NCBI RefSeq assembly: GCF_030067705.1
Contig: NZ_JASJEX010000003.1
Location: forward strand, 411,395-475,394
Direction of reading: 5' to 3'
Origin: Kribbibacterium absianum
GTDB lineage: Bacteria; Actinomycetota; Coriobacteriia; Coriobacteriales; Atopobiaceae
Length of the DNA stretch: 64,000 bases
In this document: positions 1-8,313 of the stretch, piece by piece
How the letters are laid out: every line of letters begins with the position of its first letter
Numbering within the stretch: position 1 is the first letter of the stretch
Translations under genes and position numbers: made by a program
The notes under the pieces: model-generated
What the model saw: the letters and a program-made list of their open reading frames with translations, nothing else
Told to the model about the DNA's origin: nothing
The model's database searches: none

Positions 1-671
1 GCGGCATCGTGACCGCCAAGGACTCGAAGTGGCTGCTGTCCTGGACGGTGAACCGCCAGCCGCAGTTCCGTGACCAGCCTGCGGGGTCGTGCTGCGTGTG
101 GGTCTACAGCCTCTTCTGCGACACGCCGGGCGACTATGTGAAAAAGCCCATGCGCGACTGCACCGGCCGCGAGATCTGCGAGGAGTGGCTCTGGCACCTC
201 GGCGTGCCGGAGGGCCAGATTGGCGAGCTGGCTGACAAATGCGACACGGTCCCCTGCATGATGCCGTACATCACGTCGTTCTTCATGCCGCGCAACAACA
301 CGGACCGTCCCAAGGTGGTGCCGGACCACGCCCGGAACTTCGCGTTCATCGGGCAGTTCGCCGAGACGCCCCGCGACACCATCTTCACAACGGAGTACTC
401 GATCCGCACCGGCATGGAGGCGGTGTACACGCTGCTGGACGTGGACCGCGCGGTGCCGGAGGTGTGGGGCTCGGTGTACGACGTGCGTGACCTGCTCAAC
501 GCGACGTATCGCCTGCGGGACGACCAGCCGGTGACCACGATGCCGATGCCGGCGGTCGCCCGTCTCGTGCTGAAGGGCCTCATCGACAAGGCGGACAAGA
601 CCGACGTTGGCCTCTTGCTCCAGGCCTACGGCGTGGTGCCGGGCGGCGAGCTTCACCCCCAGATCATGTAG
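1..671 (+). CDS. Oleate hydratase (MCRA family), C-terminal part, cut by window edge
   Basis: About 222 C-terminal residues are visible; the reading frame is open to the first base, so the start lies outside the window. Family members are about 590 residues long and add water to the cis-9 double bond of oleate, giving 10-hydroxystearate, using FAD. The segment FMPRNNTDRP followed by NFAFIGQF and IFTTEYSIRTGMEAVY is characteristic of the C-terminal half of this family, formerly called 67-kDa myosin-cross-reactive antigen. In gut and oral bacteria the enzyme is thought to detoxify unsaturated fatty acids. The N-terminal FAD-binding glycine motif cannot be checked. A perfect inverted repeat begins directly after the stop codon. 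Confidence 0.9.
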   Translation, partial: GIVTAKDSKWLLSWTVNRQPQFRDQPAGSCCVWVYSLFCDTPGDYVKKPMRDCTGREICEEWLWHLGVPEGQIGELADKCDTVPCMMPYITSFFMPRNNTDRPKVVPDHARNFAFIGQFAETPRDTIFTTEYSIRTGMEAVYTLLDVDRAVPEVWGSVYDVRDLLNATYRLRDDQPVTTMPMPAVARLVLKGLIDKADKTDVGLLLQAYGVVPGGELHPQIM

Positions 672-724
672 CCGCGCGCCGATGTGCATTTGGGGACAGT
701 CCCCAAATGCACATCGGCGCGCGG
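672..724. repeat. Perfect 26-bp inverted repeat with 1-nt centre
   Basis: The two 26-bp arms are exact reverse complements around a single A, with core GGGGAC-A-GTCCCC. The repeat starts at the base after the oleate hydratase stop and could act as a terminator, but no T-run follows. It shares its GGGAC-N-GTCCC core with the repeat at 6715-6751. Confidence 0.9.
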
Positions 725-766
725 TTGGGCACAATCCCTCCCATTGCCACAAGAAGGGATGCCCGC

Positions 767-1804
767 ATGAAGCTCTCCGTCCTCAACCTGGTGCCGCTCC
801 GCGCGGAGTGCTGGTTCGGCGACGCGCTCTCCTCGATGGTGCGGCTCGCCCAGGGTGTCGAGGCGCTGGGCTACGGGCGCTACTGGGTCGCCGAGCACCA
901 CAACACCAGGAAGTTCGCCAGCTCGGCGACGGCGCTGCTCGTCCAGGACGTGCTCTCCAAGACCAGCACCATCCGGGTGGGCGCCGGCGGCATCATGCTG
1001 CCCGACCATGCGCCGTGCCTGGTGGCCGAGGACTTCGGCACGCTTGCGGCGCTGTATCCGGGTCGCGTTGACCTGGGCGTCGGACGCGCGCCGGGCACCG
1101 ATCCGCGGACCGCCCACGCCATCCGGGGCGGTCGCGACGCGTGCGACAAGTTCCCGCAGGACGTTCAAGAGCTCCTCGGCTATTTCGCTGGCACCGAGCC
1201 GGTGCACGCGTACCCGGCCGAGAACCGCGACGTGCCGGTGTGCGTCCTCGGCGCCTCGACCCTCTCGGCACATCTCGCCGCGACGTTGGGCCTGCCGTTC
1301 GCCTTCGCCGCGCACATCGCGCCGCAGCAGATGGTCTCGGCGTCCGTGGTCTACCACGCGGAGTTCCGGCCGAGCGGGCGGCTGTCCGCTCCCTACCTGA
1401 TCCTCAGCATGAACGGCATCGTGGCCGAGACGGACGCCGAGGCCGAGCGCCTCTCCACCACGCAGGTCATGAGCTGCATCGATGCCATGCGCGGCGAGCA
1501 GTGGCCGCTGCAACCGCCGATGGGGACCCCGGAGACCGTGTTAGAGCGTGCGGTGCCACCCGAAGGAGCGCCCTCCCACGGTTCTTCGGCATCGGTCAAT
1601 CGCGATGCGCTCCTCAACCAGTACCGCCAGGCGCTGAAACCCTTGATGGCCGAGTCGCTCATCGGCAGCCCCGACACCGTGCGCGAGCAGTGCCGGGCGT
1701 TGCGCCGGCGCGTGGAGTTCGACGAGCTGATGGTGAGCACGCTGGTCTACGACGAGGCGGCCCAGCTGGAGAGCTATCGCCTCCTGATGGAAACCCTCGG
1801 CTGA
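767..1804 (+). CDS. Luciferase-like monooxygenase (LLM class flavin-dependent oxidoreductase)
   Basis: A 345-residue protein of the bacterial luciferase-like, MsnO8-type group: a TIM barrel using reduced FMN or F420. Family signatures are RYWVAEHH near residue 45, GGIMLPDHAP near residue 80 and LYPGRVDLGVGRAPG near residue 105. The ATG at 767 is chosen because AGAAGGGA lies seven bases upstream; a longer reading frame would run into the inverted repeat. The substrate cannot be told from sequence. It stands alone between two hairpins and is followed by a flavodoxin/ferredoxin gene, which could be a redox partner, though nothing shows this directly. Residues about 255-280 form a proline/serine-rich insert of uncertain meaning. 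Confidence 0.85.
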   Translation: MKLSVLNLVPLRAECWFGDALSSMVRLAQGVEALGYGRYWVAEHHNTRKFASSATALLVQDVLSKTSTIRVGAGGIMLPDHAPCLVAEDFGTLAALYPGRVDLGVGRAPGTDPRTAHAIRGGRDACDKFPQDVQELLGYFAGTEPVHAYPAENRDVPVCVLGASTLSAHLAATLGLPFAFAAHIAPQQMVSASVVYHAEFRPSGRLSAPYLILSMNGIVAETDAEAERLSTTQVMSCIDAMRGEQWPLQPPMGTPETVLERAVPPEGAPSHGSSASVNRDALLNQYRQALKPLMAESLIGSPDTVREQCRALRRRVEFDELMVSTLVYDEAAQLESYRLLMETLG

Positions 1805-1807
1805 CGG

Positions 1808-1838
1808 CGTGACAAAGGGGTCAGAGCATTTTGTCACG
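1808..1838. repeat. Short inverted repeat
   Basis: Arms CGTGACAAA and TTTGTCACG are exact complements separated by 13 bases. It lies between two genes read in the same direction, and a T-rich base precedes the right arm. It belongs to the scattered inverted-repeat set of this window. Confidence 0.7.
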
Positions 1839-1852
1839 TCATTGGAGGTCTG

Positions 1853-2632
1853 ATGATTCTGTTCTTCACCGCCACCGGCAACGACCAGTACGTGGCCGAA
1901 GCCATCGCCGAGCGCTGCGGCGAGAACGAGCAGGCGCTGTCCATCACGGAGCTCCTCTGGAGCGAGCGCCGCGAACTGTCGCTGCAGCCCTTCGAGCGCT
2001 TCGGCCTCGTGACGCCCACCTACTTCTGGGGGCTGCCGGCACCCGTGGTCACGTTTCTCGAGGGCCTTGCGCTCGACATCTCTCAGGACCCCGACCCGTA
2101 CACCTTCGTCGTTGCCACCTACGGCACGACCACCGGCGGCCTCGGCGCCCAGACCAACGCCCTGTTCCAACGTCTCGGTGCGCCGCTCAAGGCGCGCTTC
2201 TCGGTCAAGATGCCGGACACGTGGACGCCCATCTTTAATCTGTCTGACAAGACCGCCGTGGCCGAGAAGGTGCGCCGCGGCGACGAGCAGGCGCACAAGG
2301 TCGCGCATGCCATTGCCGCGCACGTCACTGGTAACCACATGGGCCTCTCCGTGCCCTGGGCCATCGCCCAACATGCCTACGCCCGGTACGCCCCAGCTCG
2401 CCAGTGCTATCACCTCGCGGTCAACGACGCTTGCATCGGCTGCGGCCTCTGCGCCCGGCAGTGTCCGGTGCGGGCCATCCAAATGCGGGACAACCGGCCG
2501 GCCTGGGTCAAGGATCGATGCGCGATGTGCCTCGGCTGTTTGCACCGCTGCCCGGTCAACGCGATTACCTACAACCATGCGACCCAGGGCCGCGGCCAGT
2601 ATGTGCATCCAGGCGTGAAGCTGCCAAAGTGA
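1853..2632 (+). CDS. EFR1 family flavodoxin/ferredoxin protein
   Basis: A 259-residue two-part redox protein. Residues 1-170 form a flavodoxin-like domain beginning ILFFTATGND, the FMN phosphate loop. Residues about 185-250 carry two 4Fe-4S motifs, CIGCGLCARQCP and CAMCLGCLHRCP. The arrangement matches EFR1-family proteins of anaerobes, which move low-potential electrons between FMN and iron-sulphur clusters in the cytoplasm. GGAGGT lies six bases before the ATG. Its stop is three bases from that of the converging hipA-like gene. The electron partners are unknown. Confidence 0.88.
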   Translation: MILFFTATGNDQYVAEAIAERCGENEQALSITELLWSERRELSLQPFERFGLVTPTYFWGLPAPVVTFLEGLALDISQDPDPYTFVVATYGTTTGGLGAQTNALFQRLGAPLKARFSVKMPDTWTPIFNLSDKTAVAEKVRRGDEQAHKVAHAIAAHVTGNHMGLSVPWAIAQHAYARYAPARQCYHLAVNDACIGCGLCARQCPVRAIQMRDNRPAWVKDRCAMCLGCLHRCPVNAITYNHATQGRGQYVHPGVKLPK

Positions 2633-2634
2633 CG

Positions 2635-2916
2635 TCAGGCGTCCACGGCTTCCAGCACGTCCATACGCGCCGTCATGTCTTCGTCCAGCCGGTCGCCCCA
2701 ATGGGCGACCCCCGTGTCCCCGCAGCGAGCTTGCAGCTCATGCAACGCCCGCCGCGCCTGCCTCGGCAGTTCGCGGGCCATCTTGGCAACCGTCTTTCGC
2801 GGCAGCCCGACGGCGTCCGCCACGAGCAGAATGTCTCTGGGCGTCTCGCCGTCGATGGAGCCGAGAAGGACCAGCCCGTAGGGTGTGACGCGATGGACCT
2901 TCAGTGCCTTGCTCAC
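2635..2916 (-). CDS. HipA-like fragment (internally deleted toxin remnant)
   Basis: A 93-residue product starting at a GTG that overlaps the stop of the upstream XRE gene by three bases, the usual hipB-hipA coupling. The first residues, SKALKV, resemble a HipA N-terminus. The rest, from YGLVLLGSIDGE through DILLVADAVGLP to ARRALHELQ, resembles the C-terminal helical end of HipA. The kinase core of about 300 residues, with its P-loop and catalytic Asp, is absent, yet the frame is open. The simplest reading is an in-frame deletion that left a small, kinase-less protein. It may be a pseudogene or a retained fragment; the HipA assignment rests on context and weak similarity. Confidence 0.5.
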   Translation of the reverse strand: MSKALKVHRVTPYGLVLLGSIDGETPRDILLVADAVGLPRKTVAKMARELPRQARRALHELQARCGDTGVAHWGDRLDEDMTARMDVLEAVDA

Positions 2917-3125
2917 GACCGCTCCTTTGCTGTGAGGTCGATTCCGAGCATGGCGGCCACATGCAGTGCTTTGCCCAGCTCTGCGGTGGCCTTGCCGCGC
3001 TCGAGCTCGCTGAGATAGGTCACGCTCACCCCGCAGAGCTCGCACAGCTCCGCCTGTGTCATGCCCTGGCGTTTCCGAGCCCGACGGATGGCAGCTCCAA
3101 AGTCCTCAGGCGTGCGGATGGGCAT
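2913..3125 (-). CDS. XRE-family HTH regulator, HipB-like
   Basis: A 70-residue protein that is almost entirely one helix-turn-helix domain: QGMTQAELCELCGVSVTYLS followed by ELERGK. HipB proteins bind the toxin HipA and repress their own operon, and the overlap with the downstream hipA-like fragment supports that role. The start at 3125 is chosen for the GGGAGG site four bases upstream. With the kinase core of its partner lost, it may now act only as an autoregulator or in other control. Confidence 0.8.
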   Translation of the reverse strand: MPIRTPEDFGAAIRRARKRQGMTQAELCELCGVSVTYLSELERGKATAELGKALHVAAMLGIDLTAKERS

Positions 3126-3242
3126 GGAACCTCCCGAATTCGTGCGCCCGCACCAGCGAGCCGCCACCCGTCGGGCACCGGCTCATTGACCTCTCTCGCA
3201 GTTTCAGGGACCATTGGGTGCAGTCAACGCCCGGAGGTGCCC

Positions 3243-4364
3243 ATGAACCCTGACAAGAAGCTCGCCTTTGGCCTCATGCGCCTGCCGCAGACCGACCCGA
3301 GCGACCCCACGTCCATCGACGACGCCCAGGTCTGCGCGATGGTGGACCGCTTCCTCGGCGCCGGCTTCACGTACTTCGACACCGCCGCGCCCTATCACGG
3401 CGGCGCGAGCGAGGAGGCGTTCCGGCGGTGCGTGGTGGAGCGCCACCCGCGCGACGCCTACACCGTCACCGACAAGCTGAGCCTCTGGATGGTCGAGAGG
3501 CCCGAGGACCTGCGGCCATTCTTCGACGCGCAACTGGAGCGGCTGGGCGTCGACTACGTGGACTACTACCTGCTCCACGCCATGGACGCGGCGCGGCTCG
3601 AGAGGGCCGAGGAGTTGGGCGCGTTCGATGTGCTCGCCCAGCTCAAGGCGGACGGGCTCGTGCGCCACGTGGGCTTCTCGTTCCACGACACGGCGGACGT
3701 GCTCGAACGCATCCTCGAGCGGCATCCCGAGATGGAGTACGTGCAACTGCAGCTCAACTACGCGGACTGGGAGGACGCGGAGGTGCAGTCCCGCGCCTGT
3801 CACGAGGTCTGCGAGAGGCACAGCAAGCCGGTGCTCGTGATGGAGCCCGTCAAGGGCGGGCAGCTCGCGAACCTGCCGCCGGACCTGGAGGAGCGTCTGC
3901 GCGCGATGGGCCCCGAGCGGTCCGTCGCCAGCTGGGCGATCCGTTTCGCAGCGTCGCAGCCGCAGGTGGCGATGGTGCTCTCGGGCATGAGCGACGAGGC
4001 CCAGGCGGCCGACAACCTGGCCACGATGCGGGACTTCCAGCCTCTCACCGCCGAGGAGCAGGTGGAGTTGCTCGACATCGCCGAGGAGATCCGCTCCCGC
4101 GCGTCCATCCCGTGCACGGCCTGTCGCTATTGCGTGGACGGGTGCCCCCAGAAGATTCGCATCCCGGACTACTTCAAGCTCGTGAACCGGGTCGCGATGT
4201 TCGGCGAGGGGAGCCTGCCCAAGGCCCGCCGCGATTACGCGGCCCAGGCGCAGTCCGCGGGCAAGGCCAGCGACTGCGTCCACTGTCTCCAGTGCGAGGA
4301 GCACTGCCCGCAGCACTTGCCGATCACGGAGCTGCTGGAACAGGTGGCGGAGGTGTTGGAATGA
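3243..4364 (+). CDS. Aldo/keto reductase with C-terminal 4Fe-4S domain
   Basis: A 373-residue protein. Residues 1-285 form the aldo/keto reductase barrel, with YFDTAAPYHGG near residue 40 (catalytic Asp and Tyr) and VMEPVKGGQLA near residue 200. Residues about 290-365 hold a ferredoxin-like extension with CTACRYCVDGCP and CVHCLQCEEHCP. This architecture is common in anaerobes; its physiological substrates are mostly unknown and the cluster part suggests a ferredoxin-linked reaction. GGAGGTGCC stands before the ATG. The stop overlaps the start of the DUF1893 gene by four bases (ATGA), so the two are translationally coupled. Confidence 0.9.
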   Translation: MNPDKKLAFGLMRLPQTDPSDPTSIDDAQVCAMVDRFLGAGFTYFDTAAPYHGGASEEAFRRCVVERHPRDAYTVTDKLSLWMVERPEDLRPFFDAQLERLGVDYVDYYLLHAMDAARLERAEELGAFDVLAQLKADGLVRHVGFSFHDTADVLERILERHPEMEYVQLQLNYADWEDAEVQSRACHEVCERHSKPVLVMEPVKGGQLANLPPDLEERLRAMGPERSVASWAIRFAASQPQVAMVLSGMSDEAQAADNLATMRDFQPLTAEEQVELLDIAEEIRSRASIPCTACRYCVDGCPQKIRIPDYFKLVNRVAMFGEGSLPKARRDYAAQAQSAGKASDCVHCLQCEEHCPQHLPITELLEQVAEVLE

Positions 4365-4792
4365 CGGACCTCGAACGCGCGGTCGCCCTGCTCCATGAGG
4401 GCGACCATTCCGTGGTGCTCGTGCGCGGCGACGATGTGTTGGTGAGCGATGACCGCGGCGTTGCACCGCTCGTGAGGTGGGTCGATTCTGGCGACGACCT
4501 CTCGGGCTTCTCTGCGGCGGACCGCGTGGTGGGGCGTGCGGCCGCGCTGTTGTACGTGCTGCTCGGCGTGGAGGCCGTGTGTGGTGACGTGATGGCCCGT
4601 GGGGCGGTGGACGTGCTCAGCGCCCACGGCATCACGGCGAGCCATGGCACCCTGGCCGAGCAGATCGTCAACCGCGCGGGCACCGGTCCGTGCCCGATGG
4701 AGGCGGCGACGGCTGGCATCGATGAACCGAGCGAGGCGCTTCGGGCCATCAAGGCCAAGCAGGCCGAGCTGAGGGCACACGCGCGAGCGTGA
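4361..4792 (+). CDS. DUF1893 domain protein
   Basis: A 143-residue protein matching the DUF1893 family: LERAVALLHEGDHSVVLVRG at the N-terminus, VVGRAAALLYVLLGV in the middle and ASHGTLAEQIVNRAGTGPCPME near residue 110. A family member from Thermotoga, TM1506, has a cytidine-deaminase-like fold, but no activity is established. The last 30 residues are helical and charged. It overlaps the aldo/keto reductase gene by four bases and probably shares its transcript. Confidence 0.8.
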   Translation: MTDLERAVALLHEGDHSVVLVRGDDVLVSDDRGVAPLVRWVDSGDDLSGFSAADRVVGRAAALLYVLLGVEAVCGDVMARGAVDVLSAHGITASHGTLAEQIVNRAGTGPCPMEAATAGIDEPSEALRAIKAKQAELRAHARA

Positions 4793-4910
4793 CGGCGCAC
4801 GCGGGGCTTGATCAGGTTGCAAGAGTGATGTTTCCGGTCTCGATCTCCGTTCGCCTGCCGGAGACTGCGCTCGGCGCCGGCGGCGTCCTTCTCGTAGCAT
4901 GCGAACGGAC

Positions 4911-4945
4911 GGCGCCCACAGGGAGGCGGCGCGGTCCTGGGCGCC
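4911..4945 (+). other. Hairpin in the 236-bp leader of fhs
   Basis: GGCGCCCACAGG pairs with CCTGGGCGCC across a G-rich loop. A second stem, TCTCCG/CGGAGA, lies about 60 bases upstream. The space between 4793 and 5028 holds no gene. It may be a structured leader of fhs, but I could not match it to a known folate riboswitch. Confidence 0.35.
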
Positions 4946-5028
4946 TCGGGGACTTTGTGTGAACGCGCCCCTCCCATACCATCGACAGTGGAGAATCCTA
5001 GCGAGCAGCTGGAGCAGAGGAGAAGAAC

Positions 5029-6702
5029 ATGGCCGAGTACAAGTCGGATATTCAGATCGCGCAAGAGGCCGAGATCAGGCCCATCAAAGAGGTGGCGGAG
5101 ACGCTCGGCCTCGACGACGAGCAGCTGATCCCCTACGGCCACTACATGGCCAAAGTGGACGTCACGAAGATCCAGGACCTGCCCGAGAAGGCCAAGCTCA
5201 TCCTCGTGACCGCCATCAACCCCACGCCGGCGGGCGAGGGCAAGACCACCACCTCGGTGGGCCTCGCCGACGGCCTCAACCGCATCGGCAAGAAGACGGT
5301 GCTCGCCCTTCGCGAGCCGTCCCTCGGTCCCGTGTTCGGCGTCAAGGGCGGCGCGGCCGGCGGCGGCTACGCGCAGGTCATCCCGATGGAGAACATCAAC
5401 CTGCACTTCACCGGAGACTTCCACGCGATCGGCGCCGCCAACAACCTCCTCGCCGCCATGCTCGACAACCACATCAAGCAGGGCAACGAGCTCAACATCG
5501 ACCCGCGGCGCATCACCTGGAAGCGCGTCGTCGACATGAACGACCGCCAGCTCCGCTCCGTCGTCGACGGCCTCGGCGGCGTGGCCAACGGCATGCCGCG
5601 CCAGGACGGCTTCGACATCACCGTGGCCTCCGAGATCATGGCCGTCTTCTGCCTCGCCACCTCCATCGAGGACCTCAAGCAGCGCCTCGGCCGGATCGTC
5701 GTCGGCTACACCTACGACCGCGAGCCCGTGACCGCCCACGACCTCAAGGCCGAAGGCGCGATGACCGCCCTGCTCAAGGACGCCATCAGCCCCAACCTGG
5801 TCCAGACCCTCGAGCACAACCCCGCCTTTGTGCACGGCGGGCCGTTCGCGAACATCGCCCACGGCTGCAACTCCGTGAGCGCCACCAAGGCCGCCCTGAA
5901 GCTCGGTGACTATGTGGTGACGGAGGCCGGCTTCGGCGCCGACCTCGGTGCGGAGAAGTTCTGCGACATCAAGTGCCGCCTTGCCGGTCTTGAGCCGGAC
6001 GCCTGCGTGATCGTCGCCACGGTCCGCGCCCTCAAGCACCATGGCGGCGTGGCCAAGGCGGACCTCAACGAGGAGAACCTCGCGGCGCTCGAGGCCGGCC
6101 TGCCCAACCTGCTCCAGCACGTGGACAACATGAAGAACGTCTACGGGCTGCCTGTCGTGGTCGCCATCAACGCGTTCCCCACCGACACCAAGGCGGAGCT
6201 CGACCTTGTCGAGCAGAAGTGCAAGGAGCTTGGTGTCAACGTGGCCCTCTCCGAAGTCTGGGCCCGGGGCGGCGAGGGCGGCGAGGCGCTGGCTCGCGAG
6301 GTGGTGCGCCTCTGCGAGGAGCCGCACGAGTTCCACTTCTCCTACGAGACCGACGGCACGCTCGAGGAAGAGATCGAGGCCATCGCCAAGCGCATCTACC
6401 ACGCCGATGGCGTCGACTTCACCCCGGCCGCCAAGCGCGACATCAAACAGCTCACCGAGCAGGGCTTCGACCACATGCCGGTCTGCATGGCCAAGACGCA
6501 GTACTCCTTCTCGGACGACCAGAGCCTGCTGGGCGCCCCGAGGGACTTCCGCGTCACCGTGCGCAACGTCAAGGTGTCCGCCGGCGCCGGTTTCGTGGTG
6601 GCGCTCACCGGCGACATCATGACGATGCCCGGGCTGCCCAAGCGCCCGGCCGCCGAGAAGATCGACGTGGACGCCGAGGGTAAGATCTCCGGCCTGTTCT
6701 AA
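5029..6702 (+). CDS. fhs: Formate--tetrahydrofolate ligase
   Basis: A 557-residue protein, the normal family length, that makes 10-formyl-THF from formate, THF and ATP. The ATP site [18 protein letters not shown] is near residue 65, followed by [37 protein letters not shown] and [16 protein letters not shown] are also family hallmarks. An AGGAGA site precedes the ATG. It opens a cluster with fchA and folD and so feeds formate-derived carbon into purine, methionine and thymidylate synthesis. An inverted repeat at 6715-6751 separates it from fchA, so it may be transcribed alone. Confidence 0.97.
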   Translation: MAEYKSDIQIAQEAEIRPIKEVAETLGLDDEQLIPYGHYMAKVDVTKIQDLPEKAKLILVTAINPTPAGEGKTTTSVGLADGLNRIGKKTVLALREPSLGPVFGVKGGAAGGGYAQVIPMENINLHFTGDFHAIGAANNLLAAMLDNHIKQGNELNIDPRRITWKRVVDMNDRQLRSVVDGLGGVANGMPRQDGFDITVASEIMAVFCLATSIEDLKQRLGRIVVGYTYDREPVTAHDLKAEGAMTALLKDAISPNLVQTLEHNPAFVHGGPFANIAHGCNSVSATKAALKLGDYVVTEAGFGADLGAEKFCDIKCRLAGLEPDACVIVATVRALKHHGGVAKADLNEENLAALEAGLPNLLQHVDNMKNVYGLPVVVAINAFPTDTKAELDLVEQKCKELGVNVALSEVWARGGEGGEALAREVVRLCEEPHEFHFSYETDGTLEEEIEAIAKRIYHADGVDFTPAAKRDIKQLTEQGFDHMPVCMAKTQYSFSDDQSLLGAPRDFRVTVRNVKVSAGAGFVVALTGDIMTMPGLPKRPAAEKIDVDAEGKISGLF

Positions 6703-6714
6703 TTATCAAACCAG

Positions 6715-6751
6715 CAACGTGAATTTAGGGACTGTCCCTAAATTCACGTTG
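6715..6751. repeat. Perfect 18-bp inverted repeat with 1-nt centre
   Basis: The two 18-bp arms are exact complements around one T, core AGGGAC-T-GTCCCT. It lies between fhs and fchA. Same core layout as 672-724, but the outer arms differ completely. Confidence 0.9.
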
Positions 6752-6784
6752 TACTTCTGATGTCATAGATGAGGAGTGAGAGCC

Positions 6785-7417
6785 ATGGCGGACAGCCTGG
6801 TGGGACGTTCCTGCGCGGACTTTGCGGACGCGCTCGCGGCCAAGCTGCCGGTGCCCGGAGGCGGCGGCGCCGCGGCCCTGGTGGGCGCTCTGGCTGCCGC
6901 GCTCTGTTCCATGGCGGGCGAGTTCACCGTCGGCAAGCCTCGCTACGCCGATGTGGACCAGGACGTGCGCAACGTGCTGGCGCAGGCCGCCGACCATCGT
7001 GCGCGCCTGCTCGCGCTGGTGGAGCAGGACGCGGCCGGGTTCGAGCCGCTGGCGGCGGCGTGGTCCATCCCGCGCGACGACCCCTCGCGGCGCGTCGCCG
7101 TGGAGCAGGCCACGCGCGATGCCTGCGACGCACCGCTCGCGATTATGCGAGAGACGGCGCAGGTGATCTGCCTTTTGGAGGAAATGCGCGCCAAGGGCAC
7201 GCGCCTGATGCAGGCGGACGTGGGGTGCGGGGCGCTTCTCGCCGAGGCCGCCCTGCGCTCGGCTGCCGTGAGCGTGTTGGTCAACACGCGTTCCTATCGC
7301 GAGCGTCAGTGGGCTCGCGACGCCGAGGCCGAGGCCAACGGCCTGCTGGGCGCGTATCTGGCGCGCGCCGAGGCCGTGGGCTGCTCGGTGGAGGCGGACC
7401 TGCGAAAGGGGGCCTAG
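6785..7417 (+). CDS. fchA: Cyclodeaminase/cyclohydrolase family protein (FchA)
   Basis: A 210-residue helical protein of the formiminotransferase-cyclodeaminase C-terminal family. KLPVPGGGGAAALVGALAAALCSMA near residue 22 is the glycine-rich folate-binding start; GAL-LAEAALRSAAVSVLVN near residue 155 is also conserved. In acetogens such proteins act as methenyl-THF cyclohydrolase (FchA); in others as formimino-THF cyclodeaminase. GAGGAG lies eight bases before the ATG. It sits two bases upstream of folD, whose product lacks two cyclohydrolase residues, so methenyl-THF cyclohydrolase is the better guess. No histidine-degradation gene is nearby. Confidence 0.85.
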   Translation: MADSLVGRSCADFADALAAKLPVPGGGGAAALVGALAAALCSMAGEFTVGKPRYADVDQDVRNVLAQAADHRARLLALVEQDAAGFEPLAAAWSIPRDDPSRRVAVEQATRDACDAPLAIMRETAQVICLLEEMRAKGTRLMQADVGCGALLAEAALRSAAVSVLVNTRSYRERQWARDAEAEANGLLGAYLARAEAVGCSVEADLRKGA

Positions 7418-7419
7418 TC

Positions 7420-8286
7420 GTGGAGGAGCCCATTGCGACCCTGCTGTTGGGCAAGCCGGTGGCAGATGCGCTGACCCAACGGGTGGCGGCCCGCGTGCGG
7501 CTGCTGCGCGAACAAGGCACCGTGCCAGGCCTCGCGATTGTCCGCGTGGGCGACGCCCCGTCCGACCTCTCCTACGAGCGTGCGGCGCTCAAGCGGTGCG
7601 AGGCCGTGGGCATCGAGGCGTGCGTCGTCGCGCTGCCGGCGGACGTGTCCCAACGGGAGCTGCTCGACGCCATCGACCAGGTCAACGCCGACAACGGCAT
7701 CCACGGATGCCTGTTGTTGCGCCCGCTGCCCCCGCACGTGGACGAGGCGATGGCGTGTGAGCGTCTGGACCCCGCCAAGGACGTGGACGGCGTTACGATG
7801 GCGTCGCTCGCGGGGGTGTTCTCGGGACGCCCTGTGGGCTTCGCTCCCTGCACGGCCGAGGCTGTGATGCGTGTGCTGGGGCATCACCAGGTGCCACTGG
7901 ACGGCGCGAACGTCACGGTGGTGGGGCGCTCGCTCGTGGTGGGCCGGCCGGTCTCGGCGCTGCTCCAGGCCAAGAACGCCACGGTGACGATGTGCCACAG
8001 CCACACGCGCGACCTGGCGGCCAGCTGCCGTGCGGCGGACGTCGTCGTGGTGGCGGCGGGGCGCCCGGGACTGCTCGGCAAAGAGGCCGTCCGAGCAGGG
8101 CAGGTGGTGATTGACGTGGGCACCAACTGGGACGACGAGGCGGGCCGTCTGACAGGCGACGTGGCCTTTGACGAGGTCGCGCCCCTTGTGAGCGCCATCA
8201 CGCCCGTGCCGCGCGGTGTGGGCTCGGTGACAACGGCCGTGTTGGCGGACCACGTGGTGACGGCGGCGGAGCGATCGGCCCGATAG
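7420..8286 (+). CDS. folD: Methylene-THF dehydrogenase (FolD family), cyclohydrolase residues altered
   Basis: A 288-residue protein from a GTG two bases after the fchA stop, with GAAAGGGGG upstream. It is the NADP-dependent methylene-THF dehydrogenase of the FolD family: KDVDGVT near 120, GFAPCTAEAV, and the nucleotide loop VVGRSLVVGRPVS near 167. In bifunctional FolD the lysine of the YVxxK motif and the glutamine of VQLPLP are needed for cyclohydrolase. Here the matching positions read YERAA (Ala56) and LLRPLP (Leu100), while the Asp of KDVDG is kept. It is therefore probably a dehydrogenase only, with FchA supplying the second step. Confidence 0.93.
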   Translation: MEEPIATLLLGKPVADALTQRVAARVRLLREQGTVPGLAIVRVGDAPSDLSYERAALKRCEAVGIEACVVALPADVSQRELLDAIDQVNADNGIHGCLLLRPLPPHVDEAMACERLDPAKDVDGVTMASLAGVFSGRPVGFAPCTAEAVMRVLGHHQVPLDGANVTVVGRSLVVGRPVSALLQAKNATVTMCHSHTRDLAASCRAADVVVVAAGRPGLLGKEAVRAGQVVIDVGTNWDDEAGRLTGDVAFDEVAPLVSAITPVPRGVGSVTTAVLADHVVTAAERSAR

Positions 8287-8313
8287 CGCGGGCACTGGCA
8301 GAGAGGAGCCGCG

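Noticed and set aside
4324..6474. A minus-strand open frame of about 700 codons opposite fhs
   Set aside because: A shadow of fhs; it crosses gene boundaries and has no motif.
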